From positions 30,083,453 through 30,147,452 of the forward strand of contig JAOANR010000014.1 in the NCBI GenBank assembly GCA_030278955.1: a DNA stretch of 64,000 nt, given 5' to 3'. Origin of the DNA: Hygrophila difformis (lineage: Eukaryota > Streptophyta > Magnoliopsida > Lamiales > Acanthaceae). The position numbers were made by a program, and so were the translations under genes. Positions 11,770 through 22,530 of this stretch are shown here, in pieces. Position 1 is the stretch's first letter; each line of letters starts with the position of its first letter. Below the pieces are notes generated by a model. It was not told where the DNA came from, searched no databases, and saw only the letters and a program-made list of their open reading frames with translations.

Positions 11770-12647
11770 CTAGGCAGGTACATCCTCAACGGGATCATCC
11801 TCGTCGCTGGATACGTCAATGGCAATGGGTGTCCCCACCGGGCTCGGGCTCGGAGGAAATATGTCAGCCTCTAGGCCTAGCAGCTCAGCTCCTAAGTGTC
11901 CTATTTGCATCATCCATTCGTTGTCCTTGTTTTGGAGTGTGACCACTTGGGTTTGGAGTTCGGCGACTTGGGCCTTGAGTTGGGTTATTTCGTGATGGTC
12001 AGCTTCCCTAAGATGTCTCAAATAGTCCACGTTATTCTCTAGATGCCCCACTCGAGCCTTGAAGTGATTGATATGCTGTTGGGACNNNNNNNNNNNNNNN
12101 NNNNNNNNNNNNNNNNNNNNNNNNNNNNNNNNNNNNNNNNNNNNNNNNNNNNNNNNNNNNNNNNNNNNNNNNNNNNNNNNNNNNNNNNNNNNNNNNNNNN
12201 NNNNNNNNNNNNNNNNNNNNNNNNNNNNNNNNNNNNNNNNNNNNNNNNNNNNNNNNNNNNNNNNNNNNNNNNNNNNNNNNNNNNNNNNNNNNNNNNNNNN
12301 NNNNNNNNNNNNNNNNNNNNNNNNNNNNNNNNNNNNNNNNNNNNNNNNNNNNNNNNNNNNNNNNNNNNNNNNNNNNNNNNNNNNNNNNNNNNNNNNNNNN
12401 NNNNNNNNNNNNNNNNNNNNNNNNNNNNNNNNNNNNNNNNNNNNNNNNNNNNNNNNNNNNNNNNNNNNNNNNNNNNNNNNNNNNNNNNNNNNNNNNNNNN
12501 NNNNNNNNNNNNNNNNNNNNNNNNNNNNNNNNNNNNNNNNNNNNNNNNNNNNNNNNNNNNNNNNNNNNNNNNNNNNNNNNNNNNNTCTAAGTACGCGTTA
12601 GTCAGTTTCATCATCAAGTTGACCATGTTCGTGTTGGGTTCGGCCAT
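11770..12647 (-). CDS. E2 ORF1: small coiled-coil protein, interrupted by assembly gap
   Basis: Starts ATG 12647 (MAEPNTNMVNLMMKLTNAYL), enters the N block at 12585, resumes at 12085 and stops at 11770-11772. Joining the gap edges with nothing between keeps the frame: 62 + 316 = 378 bases, 125 codons plus stop. The predicted protein has hydrophobic positions spaced like a coiled coil in the middle (LREADHHEITQLKAQV...LQ) and an acidic end (SSDEDDPVEDVPA). E3 ORF1 matches it along its length, including LREADHH. It lies on the element's coding strand between the primer site and gag. Function unknown; it could assist gag assembly or RNA binding. Confidence 0.7.
12086..12585. other. Assembly gap, exactly 500 N
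   Basis: A run of exactly 500 N, the size of a placeholder rather than a measurement. It falls inside E2 ORF1. Comparison with E3 ORF1 suggests that little or no real sequence is missing. Confidence 0.95.
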
Positions 12648-13102
12648 CTAGTGTCAACAAGGAGGTTAGAGTTAGAGTATGTTTCGAATATAAGTCATGA
12701 TATGCAGGAATTTAAATCTATATGGATATGCACATGCAATCCCCCCAAAAATTTAATTTAATGCATTTTTAATTTAAATTTAATCATGGTTTAAGTAATT
12801 TAAAAAAAAGTTGGGCCTCTATATTGGCCAAAAGTAATAATTTGGACTTAAGAAGTAAAATCATGGGTATTTGTGCCGAAATGGTTGGGCTTAAAATAAG
12901 TAATTATTGGGTCAAAATAATTTAACCCCATTTGGGCTCGAAATATTATACTAGATGGATAGAAAAATTTTTTTGGGCTCAAATTTTGGGCTAAAATAAT
13001 AATACTAGTAGTCTTGAAAATAATAATGAAATAATAAATTTAAAAATAATACTTAATTCAAAATATTTTAAAATAATAATAATAGTAGCTTTAAAACATT
13101 CC
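12648..13102 (-). other. E2 5' leader between primer site and ORF1
   Basis: AT-rich untranslated region with repeated TTGGGC(T)C and AATAATAAT tracts. It lacks the clear 23-bp minisatellite that E3 and E4 have here. Confidence 0.7.
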
Positions 13103-13116
13103 GGGCTCTGATACCA
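13103..13116 (-). other. E2 primer binding site (initiator Met tRNA)
   Basis: Minus strand TGGTATCAGAGCCC, three bases after the LTR end at 13120. Complementary to the initiator Met tRNA 3' end. Confidence 0.93.
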
Positions 13117-13119
13117 ACT

Positions 13120-15575
13120 TGTAACACCCCGGATTTGATAACCCAGGCCGGGATGTCACCGCCACATCTCTCTAGCAAGACACGGATTCTCCGAGCTTGC
13201 CAAAGAGATGCAAGGCTATAGGTATTGCAAAAAGATTTAAAAACAAGTCCGGAATCTATTTAAAAATAATAATAATAAGTATCATCCACACATATAGTAG
13301 TAGTAATAATATATCGCAGCGGAAAAATATAAAGTGGGCCGACATGGCCAAAACTCGGGATTTACATGCCCGTTATGCAAGTATCATAAAAAGCAATAAA
13401 ACAATGTTTAATAATTCCATCCCCCAAATGCACATGCTATGCATTATCTCCGTACTCTGAAAAGGAAAGAGAAAAACAACAATTTTTATCAGTATATAAA
13501 ATACTGAGTAAGTCGATCCTAACATAGCAATAAAGGGATTTAATTAGATAGTTAAAATTTCACTCCTAAACATGCATTTACAAATTTTAAAGGAAACAAT
13601 ATTTAAATCGTGTACTTGAACATGCATTTAAACCACAATAACAATCTAGTCATGATATGGGATTTAAAGACTTAATTAAAATGCGTAATTTAAAGACATG
13701 CATAAATAAATAAATACTTAAAAATATTAAATGTTTTATTTCCCCGTTACGTAACCATTTCTCAGTGTGTTGTATAGCCGGTGATCCGGCGGCCGCAGCC
13801 GTATCTGTCACACCCAGTACCACTCCGGAGCCTCGGGAAATCCATACGGACAACCCGAGAGAGTAGGCCATGTATCTCCCGCCAATTGGCGTAATATCTC
13901 ATCAAATTCTCTCGTCCATTATAGGCCCGAAGAGAAAGGCTAGAGGGGCACCCTGCAGAGCACTCACCCTCCACCAAAGTATCTCATGTATCGTTTAGAT
14001 TTAATGTACCGGGGTTTTTCAAAAGTATAGATGTATCGTATTTCAAATCTTTGATCGTTCGTTTCGAAATTTCAAAATCCTTCGATTTAAAAGTATCTTG
14101 GCGTCACAGTTTACGCCTTTTCACTTTAAAAATTTGGTTTAAGTCCGAAAAATCTGAAAATTTCACAGTTTATGCAAAACACCCTAACGAACAACTTTCG
14201 TGTTTTAATTTTCTCGAAATAAGCTGAGGAAACATGTCAAAAATCGAGTTTAATGCGGAAACAGTTTACTGTCCCAAAACAGATTTGTCACAGTTCGGAA
14301 AATTGGCTTTTTGACACAGCAAAAGGACTCTAAAAATTCTGAAATTTTAACCACATATACTAGACATAATTATCTACAACTTTCATTTAGATTGTAAAGA
14401 TCAAATCGGACTACAAAATATAGAAACAAACTCACGAAGTTCTGACATGTTCTTAGGCAGATTTCAAGCACGTTTTGTCAAACAGTTTCTTTTCGATGCG
14501 ATTTAAAATAGCAAACGTTAACGAAAATGTCTGAAATTTTTACACAACCTAGATTTATGTGTTAGGATTAAAAGTCTAGTTTTGAGTTTCTCGGATTGAA
14601 TCCTCGAAATGTGAGTGTTAGGCCGATTTCAGAAACTGCGCAAGTTGGGGTTTTTAATTTTGATTTTTACGTTTCGTTACATTACGACTATACCGGACGC
14701 CCCTAAATCACCCGTATTGATATGGAAGGCTCAACTTACAGTGATAGGGAGTTTTGGTCGTCCTAAGGTCGCTGGCTCGTCTAAATTTGCTACGAACGGA
14801 TCTCCTCAACGTCAAGCTTCCGACTTTGGCCACGATTTCAAATCGGACGAAGAAATCCAATGTTAGATCGAGTTTTCGGGTTCAAAAACTTGAATGGAAA
14901 TCTATGAACGACTTACCACAGTTTAGAACACTAGGGATCTTGTATTCCATGCCTCCTCCGTCGGTTTTCGTCGCGGGGAAGTGATCGGAAAGTCGTCGGG
15001 AAGTCGCCGGAAGGTGTTTTGGCTTTGGAGAGAGTTTGGGAGAGTGGAGGGAGATTTGTGACTGATGAAAAGGGTGGGGAGACAACCCTAGGTCGACCTT
15101 ATTCACCTTCCCCCGTCCAAAATCCACTTTCCAAAGTCGGGGGGTCGAAATATGGCAAGAAATCGCCGAAAACGCGCAACTTGCCAAAACCTGTGGAGCC
15201 ACGTGGGGTTGGCGCGCCTTTTGGCCAAACCCCGCCCGGCCAGTCCGCGGCCCCCGCCTGGACTGCGGTCCGGGCGGGTCCGTGCGATCCGATCCGTCGG
15301 GTCTTTTTCTCCTCTCTTTCGGACTTCTATCCTTCCACGTTTTCGCACTCGATTTTCCGGGTCATTTTCGGATTATGCTTCTCCTCATAAATTTATTCCG
15401 TCTCAATTCGATTTCATGCTTGAAATCTTAAGACCGTCGGTCTTGGTCCGTCGGGTTCTAATTCGTCATCCTTTGACTTCCGTGCATTTCCGCGTCTACG
15501 GGTTCTTGGAAACAAAACCTTCTCTCCTATTGGATTAATTTCTATTTTTATATTCTAAAATTTACGGGTATTACA
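13120..15575 (-). repeat. E2 5' LTR (2,456 bp)
   Basis: Pair of 3693-6189, with only scattered substitutions seen by eye. Carries the hairpin GCCGG-TGAT-CCGGC at 13777-13790 beside GCGGCCGC. Ends GGTATTACA at 15575, followed by the target duplication TAATT. Confidence 0.95.
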
Positions 15576-15580
15576 TAATT

Positions 15581-16292
15581 CACGTCGGATCAGGGGTTAA
15601 TATTTGGATCAAGTTCGAAACTAATTTCTGCCAGCTTCTACGAATTCGGTAGGAACGCAGATTGGTTCGGTTCAGGTTCGGAGGTTCAAATCTTAACGGA
15701 AAATTCTAAAATTTACAGAGGCGTTCTAAACTCATAGATCTACAATTCATATGTTTAATACAACTCCTAGTTCCGCCTAAATCTAGTGTCAAAATCGCCA
15801 AGAAGGTCGAACCAAGAATCTGTCACCGTTTCAAGATCTAAATCTAAGGCAGATCGGTTTTCGGCCGTTTCTGGATATCAAAACACGATGAAAAATTATG
15901 AAAATTTTACACGAACTAGATCAGTGTCTTAGGAACGTTTTTCATGTCTTAAGTTTTCTCGTTTAAACAGATTTAGGGGTTCGGAAAAATCGTGCAAAAA
16001 CACTGCACCGTGGGTTTTCTTCGTTGAAAGATTTTAGGGTTCTTTAATTAGATCTCTACGTTTGGTTGTATTTTAATCACCAAAAACCATAGTAGGTATT
16101 AACTTACAGATTATGGATGTTCCGGCTCGTCGATTCGAAGGCGTGGCTTCCAGTCCACCGTTTATCTCCTTGATTCCGTCGGGTTCTTCGCTCTCGATCC
16201 GGATCGGGGTTAAGAATAGAAAAAGAACCGAGTTAGGATTCGGTTTCGAATCAAGAATGGTAAAGAAGGGATCAGATCTTACCCTGATGATA
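15581..16292 (-). repeat. E1 5' LTR, segment b
   Basis: The E1 LTR continued after E2. It holds the mid-LTR blocks (AAAATTCTAAAATTTAC, GGCGTGGCTTCCAGTCCACC) in the same order as the solo LTR and E3's 3' LTR. It ends at the solo LTR insertion with TGATA at 16288-16292. Confidence 0.88.
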
Positions 16293-18880
16293 TGTAACAC
16301 CCCAGTTTTTGGTCACCCAGATCGGGATCTCACCGCCACACCTCCCTAGCAAGACACGGTTTCTCCGAGCTCACTAAAGAGATGCAAGGCTAGGTATTGC
16401 AGTATTAAAAACATTTAAAACCATTCAAGTAGCCCATTCAATATAAATTCAATATAAATAGTATAATGCAGCGGAATAGTAGTATCTAAGTATAAGTATT
16501 GCAGCGGAAAATGTAAATACGGCCAACATGGCCAAAACACGGGTTAAACAGGCCCGTTTATACTATAGTCTAATGCAAGAATTTAAAATATAAATCTTCC
16601 CAAAATGTTCCCCCATGCATATACATGCTCATGCTCATTCCACATACTCTGTAAGAAAAATGAGATAAATGGTTTGGTCAGCACAACTTGCTGAGTAAGT
16701 TAATACATACATGATCGTGCGGTTTCAAAGCCATTCATTTACATTTAAATAAAAGCATGATAATAAAGCATAGATAATCCAATTTAATTGTCTAACCAAT
16801 TTGCATAATCAATTCATGGCTCTAATTAACAACACGTTTAGCATAATTTAAATAAAAGCCATAATTAATTTAAATAAAGCATTTAACAATTTAAATGGAC
16901 AATAAATAAATATTTTAACTATCCCCATTACACCCAAGATTTAGTATTTCAAGTATTTCACGATTGCATCGCAATCTCGTCAAGTCTAGCCGGTAGCCCG
17001 GCGGCCGCAGCCGTATCTGCCATACCCAGTACCACTCTGGAGCCTCGGGAAACCCATGTGGATATTCAAGAGAGTGTAGGCCATATATCTCATGCCGTTT
17101 TGGCAACATATCTCAAAATTTCGCGCGGGTCACCATCGTCCATAAAGGCACGAAGTGAATCGTTAGGAGGGCACCCTGCAGAGCACTCACCCCCTAATTT
17201 TAAATGATAAAGTTTGTAAGGAGATTTCCTAAATTTCAGATTTCAGGTATTTGTTTCAAAAGACTTTTCAACTCGTTTAAACCTTAAAGGCTAGTTTCAC
17301 CGTTTCAACAAGATTTCAAGATTTGACTCGGTCAACCACAGTTTACTTCGAAATTCATCAAAAATCAGGTTTAACTCCGAAAATTCTATCCTTTGACCAG
17401 TAACTCGAAAACACGGAATTGAACAAGTTTCATGTTTTAAGTTTTTCGATCCGAGATACGGAAGTAGGTGGAAAACGTCAATTTTTAACAGGATACTATT
17501 CTGTCCGAAAATTTCAACACCAGTTTCACGATTTCAAGATCTACCATAGCAAACTAACTCCAAATTTGATGAAATTTTACAGAGAGATACCTAAGACATA
17601 TATCTACAACTTTCATGTTCGACTAAAGTTCTGAATCGCTCTATATCTATTGTGAAAAACATCTACAAGTTCGGACCTATGTTCTGTCCAGATTTCAAGA
17701 TCCAAATTCAAAGCAGTTCGGTTTGAGATCAATTTCAGATTTCAAATCATAACGAAAAATTATGAAATTTTTACAGTAGCTAGATCTACGTCTTAGGAAT
17801 GTTTTTTTGTTTTAAGTTTTATCGTTTGAACAGGTTTAAGGGTTCGGAAAAATCAAGCAAAAACGTTGCGCCGTTAAAGATTTTGTTTTGACAGATTTTA
17901 TGTTCTTGGTTTAAATCTTTAGATTAGGTGCATTTTAAATCCTCCAAAAACCATAGTAAGATTAACTTACAGATCTTTGGGCGTCTGGTATCGTCGATTC
18001 GGAGGCGTGGCTTCCAGTCCACCGTTTATCTTCTCCGTTCGTCGGGTTCTTCGTTCTAGATCCGATTCGTGGTGTCGAAAGGAAAGAGATTAAGTTAGGA
18101 TTCGTTTTCGAATCAAAACGTAAGAGACCAATGGATCAGACTTACCACGACGATAGAGGACTTCCGAATTTGTCCAAAACAGTCCTCGCCTTGGTTTCGT
18201 GCCTCCGACGACTCCGGGATTAGGGTTTTCGAACGTATATAGAGTTGTAGGGTTTTGAAAAATGTTCGGGGCTGCCAAGAGGTGTTATTTATAGATAGGC
18301 ACGACCTAGGGACGTCCAAGGTCGGCCTTGGTGAGTCTTGAGCCAAAAGGAATACAACCGAAGTCGGAAAATCCGGATTCAGGCGAGTAAATCTCGCAAC
18401 CGGCGAATCTGTCGAGTGGCGCGGGGTTGGCGCGCCGAATAGCCAAACACCGCGCGGCCACCGCGTGGCCCTTGCCTGGACTTCGGTCCGGGCAGGTCGT
18501 GCAATCCGTCGGGCATTTCCTCCTCTCTTTCGGACTTCTATCCCTCTATGTTCTCGAATTCGGATTTCCGGGATATTTTCGGGCTCCTATTCCCTCTCTA
18601 AATTCTTACTCGGGTCTAAATTTAATATTGGCCTCGAATTCTCGAGTCCATTAGTATCGGGTACACTTGTACAATTTATTTGATTAATTTATGTTTGGCT
18701 TTACGGGTATTGGAAATTAAACTCCATTTCTCATTTCATTGTCTATGTATTATGTTTATTCATTTATTATATTTATTTATTTATTGTAACAGTTATGTTT
18801 ATCATTTATTTATTTATTTAATTTATTTATTTATTTTATTTATTTATTTATTTTGTGTTGCAAAATTCTCGGGTATTACA
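16293..18880 (-). mobile_element. Solo LTR, Tekay-like, 2,588 bp
   Basis: One LTR from TGTAACACCCCAGTTTTTGG to CGGGTATTACA with no internal region, flanked by an exact duplication TGATA (16288-16292 and 18881-18885) inside the E1 5' LTR. It is the product expected from recombination between the two LTRs of one element. It holds the hairpin GCCGG-TAGC-CCGGC (16989-17002) and the shared GCACCCTGCAGAGCACTCACC block (near 17170). Confidence 0.95.
18286..18293 (-). promoter_or_regulatory. Probable TATA box of solo LTR
   Basis: TATAAATA on the minus strand, in the same LTR position as in E1, E3, E4 and E5. A solo LTR can keep promoter activity, but nothing here shows that it does. Confidence 0.6.
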
Positions 18881-18885
18881 TGATA

Positions 18886-19583
18886 GAAGCCTTCCGATTT
18901 TCATCCAAGGCAGTCCCTTCTCTTGGTTTCGTGCCTCCGACGGCTCCGGGATTAGGGTTTGATGTGTAGAGATTTTTCGTAGGGTTTTTCCAAAGTGTTC
19001 GGGGCTGATTAGAATGGTTATTTATAGATGTAAAGGACGTAGGGGACGTCCAAAGTCAGCCCTAGGGTGTCTTGAGCCGCAAGGTGAGCAAACGAAGTCG
19101 GAAAATCTGGATTCGGGCGAGTGAATCGCGGAACGTCGCAACTGCCGCATTTGGCGCGGTGTGGGCGCGGCCTTTAGGGTAAACCCCGCGCGGAGACCCG
19201 CGGCCTTGGTCCAGGCTGCGGTCTGGGCCGGGTCGTGCGATCCGTCGGGCCTTTTTCTCCTCTCTTTCGGACTTCCATCCCTCTATGTACTCGGATTCAG
19301 ATTTCCGGGATATTTTCGGGCTCCTATTTCCTATCTAAATTTTTACTAGGGTCTAGATTTAATATTGGCCTCGAATTCTCGAGTCCACTGGTGTCGGGTT
19401 TCCGTGTACCATTTTATTTGATTAAATTATTTTTGACTTTACGAGTATTGGAAATTGAATTCCTTCTTAAATTAAATTCCATTTCTTATTTTCTTATCTA
19501 AGTACTATGTTTATTTATTTATTATATTTATTTATTGTTTATTTATTTATTTATTTTATGTTGCAAAATTCTCGGGTATTACA
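18886..19583 (-). repeat. E1 5' LTR, segment c
   Basis: The E1 LTR continued after the solo LTR. It includes the promoter region (GGGGCTGATTAGAATGG near 19000), a GC-rich block near 19140-19250 and the terminal AT-rich (TTTA)n stretch, ending CGGGTATTACA at 19583. Segments a, b and c sum to about 2.66 kb, within the LTR size range here. Confidence 0.9.
19019..19026 (-). promoter_or_regulatory. Probable TATA box of E1 5' LTR
   Basis: Reads TATAAATA on the minus strand. The same octamer lies at the same place in the LTRs of the solo element, E3, E4 and E5, about 550-600 bp from the LTR start. The position fits a transcription start for element RNA. Confidence 0.65.
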
Positions 19584-19730
19584 AGCAATATCCTTGAATC
19601 TCCCGTAATAAACTGAGATTGATTCATCTTTCTTCATCTTCAGATTTTCAAACATGGTCTCGACTCATTGTAATTTGGTAGCTCGAACATCCTTATAACC
19701 TTCATACATAACTTCTAGCGTTTTACATGC
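19584..19730 (-). pseudogene. Copia-type gag fragment (UBN2-like)
   Basis: Translated on the minus strand this gives EVMYEGYKDVRATKLQ, then a stop, then VETMFENLKMKKDESISVYY and GRFKDIA. This fits the gag region of Ty1/copia elements. Only 147 bp remain between the end of E1 and the start of E3, so it is a sliver of an older element into which others inserted. One in-frame TGA interrupts it where relatives usually have Arg. Confidence 0.82.
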
Positions 19731-22287
19731 TGTAACACCCCGAATTTTGGTCACCCAGGTCGGGATGTCACCGCCACACCTCCCTAGTAAGACACGGTTT
19801 CTCCGGCTTACTAAAGAGATGCAAAGCTAGGTATTTCAGTATTTTAAAAATATTTAAAACATTTGTAAACAACCCATACAATATAGTCTCGAAAATAATA
19901 ATATCATAATGCAGCGGAAATAATATTTAAGTATAATATTGCAACGGAAATGTAAATAAGACCGACATGGTCAAAACACGGGTTAAACAGGCCCGTTTAT
20001 TATATAGTCTAATGCAATAATTTAAATAATAAAGTTTCCCCCATGCATGAACGTGCTCATGTTTGTTCCACATACTCTGTAAGGAAAAGGAAAAATAAAT
20101 GGTTTGGTCAGCACAACTTGCTGAGTAAGCTAACACATGCATGATCGTAGGGTTTAAAAGCCATTAATTTAATAATTACATAAAAGCATGATAATAATCA
20201 TAAATAATTTAATTTAATAATATAACCAATTCGCATAATTAAATCATGGCACTAACCAATAGTACATTTAGCATAATTTAAATAAAAGCCATAATTAATT
20301 CAAATAAAGCATTTAATAATTTAAAAAGGACAATAATTAAAAATTTACCTATCCCCATTACTCCCAAGATTTAGTATTTCAAGTATTTCACGATTGCATC
20401 GCGATATCAACAAGTTTAGCCGGAAACCGGCGGCCGCAGCCGTATCTGCCATACCCAGTACCACTCCGGAGCCTCGGGAAACCCATATGGATATTCACGA
20501 GATTGTAGGCCATATATCTCATGCCGTTTTGGCAACATATCTCAAAAATTTCGCGCGGGTCACCATCGTCCATAAAGGTACGAAGTGAATCGTTAGGAGG
20601 GCACCCTGCACAGCACTCACCCCCTAATTTTAAAGATCAAGTTTGTAAAGGGGATTTCCTAATTTCAGATTTCATGTATTTATTTCAAAGAGTCTTCTAC
20701 TCGTTTAAACCTTAAAGCCTAGTTTCACCGTTTTCAAAAAGATTTCAAGATTTGACTCGGTCAACCACAGTTTACTTCAAAATTCATTAAAAATTAATTC
20801 CAAAAATTCTGAAATTTTGCCACTGACTTGGAAACATCGAATGGACAACTTTCGTGTTTTAACTTTTTCAATCCGAGATACTGATATAGGTCAAATACAT
20901 CAATTTTCGTCATATCATTAATCTGTCCGAATTTCGTGTATAGCAGTTCAAGATTATCAAGATCTACCATAGTAAATCAACTCTAAACTTAATGAAATTT
21001 TACAGAGACCGTCTAAAGACATTTGTCTACAACTTTCATGTTCAGCTAAATATCTAAATCGGCTTAAAACTAATGTCAAAAATGTCATCAAGTTCTGATC
21101 TAAGTTCTGTCAAGAAATTCAAGATTCGAATTAAAGCAGTCAGGTTCCAGGCCGATTTCAGATATCAAAACATATTTAAAAATTCTGAAAATTTTACAGG
21201 AGATAGATCTAAGCCTTAGGGACGTTTTCCGTTTGAAGAATTTTAAGTGTTCGGAAAAATTCGACAAAACTGTTACGCCGGTAGAAATCATATGTTGACA
21301 GATTTTCGAAAGTTTCGATTAAGCTTTTAGGTTTCGTGTTTTAATTACTCCCAAAATCATGTAAGTGTCAACTTACAGATTCGTAGTCGTCCGGGATCGT
21401 CGAGTTCGGAGGCGTGGCTTCCAGTCCACCGTTTATCCTCTCCGTTCGTCGGGTTCTTCGTTCTAGATCCGATTCGGGGTGTAGAAAGAAAAAGAAGAGA
21501 ATTAGGGTTTCGTTTTTGAATTAAAAACGAGATGGATGAACGGATGTAACTTACCACGATGTTGGAGATCTCTCAAATTCGTCCACGGCAGTCCCCGCTC
21601 GGTTTTGGTGCCTCCGATGACTTCCGGATCTAGGGTTTTGTGTATAGAGAGTATCGTAGGGCTTTGAAAAGTGTTCGGGGCTTTCAAGAGGGGTTATTTA
21701 TAGGTAAACATGACCTAGGGACGTCCAAGGTCGGCCTTGGGGAGTCTTGAGTCGAAAGGTGTTCAACCGAAGTCGGAAAATCCGGATTCGGGCGAGTGAA
21801 TCTCGCAAACGGCGAATCTGTCTGGTGGCGCGGTCGGGGCGCGGCTTTTCCACCTTCACCGCGCGGCACTCGCCTGGACTTCGGTCCGGGCGGGTCGTGC
21901 GATCCGTCGTGCCTTTCCTGCTCTCTTTCGGACTTCTATCCCCCTATGCTCCGGATTCCGATTTTCGGGGTATCTTCGGGTTTACGGAAATAGGAACCCC
22001 GTATCGTCATTTCCCTCGGATCTAAATTTATGTTTGGACTCGAGTTTTCGAGTCCATAGGTGTCGGGTATACGTGTATGAATTTATTTATCTTTAATGAA
22101 TTCTTTTTGTTTGATTAAATTCCTTTAATTCATTTTTAAGTTAAATTTCATTTCTCATTTCCTTATCTTTATTTATTTATTTGCTGAATTTACTTATTTA
22201 TTGTATTTATTTATTTATTGTATTTATTTTATTTATTGTTTATTTATTTAATTATTATTTTATGTTGCAAAATTCTCGGGTATTACA
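19731..22287 (-). repeat. E3 3' LTR (2,557 bp)
   Basis: From TGTAACACCCCGAATTTTGG to TCGGGTATTACA. Left flank is CATGC (19726-19730). Contains the hairpin GCCGG-AAA-CCGGC (20419-20431), the GCGGCCGC block and a GC-rich stretch near 21825-21900. Its first part closely matches 62361-62690, the 5' LTR fragment. Confidence 0.94.
21695..21702 (-). promoter_or_regulatory. Probable TATA box of E3 3' LTR
   Basis: TATAAATA on the minus strand, followed in the direction of transcription by ACCCCTCTTGAAAGCCCCG, the same context as in E4. Confidence 0.65.
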
Positions 22288-22530
22288 GTCTACTCTCCTT
22301 AAGAATTAACTTCGTCCTCGAAGTTGTGTTTCGGCTTTTCTCGTGCTAAGGTCTTTTGTTTGTTTTATTATTTTGTGACTGAACTTAGAATTAAAACTTC
22401 TAAGCTGCCTACGTACCCTATGAAAGGATCAAGCCATAACGTAGTTCAAAACAATTTCAATTTGTTTGTTTGTTTACAAAAATGCACGAAAAATCGATGG
22501 TATGACATCCTCTTCCCCTTAAGATTGCAG
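22288..22530 (-). other. E3 polypurine tract and post-pol region
   Basis: The minus strand reads CTTAAGGAGAGTAGAC directly before the LTR. The rest is untranslated and homologous to 52896-53138 in E4 and 57399-57621 in E5. Confidence 0.8.

Larger units (their letters stand above)
3693..15575 (-). mobile_element. E2: complete Tekay-like Ty3/gypsy element (LTR subfamily B)
   Basis: LTRs at 3693-6189 and 13120-15575 begin TGTAACACCCCGGATTTG and end GGTATTACA, flanked by an exact 5-bp target duplication TAATT (3688-3692 and 15576-15580). Between them on the minus strand lie primer site, ORF1, gag, protease, RT, RNase H, integrase and polypurine tract. Its LTR reads GATAACCCAGGCCGGG near the start where E1, E3, E4 and E5 read GGTCACCCAGGTCGGG, so it is a separate subfamily. 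The element is structurally complete but its ORFs are broken, and it carries a 500-N assembly gap. Confidence 0.96.
1..19583 (-). mobile_element. E1: Tekay-like Ty3/gypsy element, left end outside window
   Basis: On the plus strand the order is the end of the 3' LTR, polypurine tract, stub of pol, gag, primer site and 5' LTR, so the element is on the minus strand. The 5' LTR starts at 2440 and ends at 19583 with the ending CGGGTATTACA also seen at 237. Bases 1-237 align with 19347-19583, confirming the two are copies of one LTR. The internal region is only about 2.2 kb because protease, reverse transcriptase and nearly all integrase are gone. The 5' LTR is interrupted by E2 and by a solo LTR. 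The left target duplication is outside the window; the right flank begins AGCAA. Confidence 0.9.

Noticed and set aside
18427..18683. Short ORFs in the solo LTR and similar ones at 21747-22025, 44949-45278, 53285-53614 and 56866-57216
   Set aside because: All are in the GC-rich LTR block; frames differ between copies with indels, so not protein coding.
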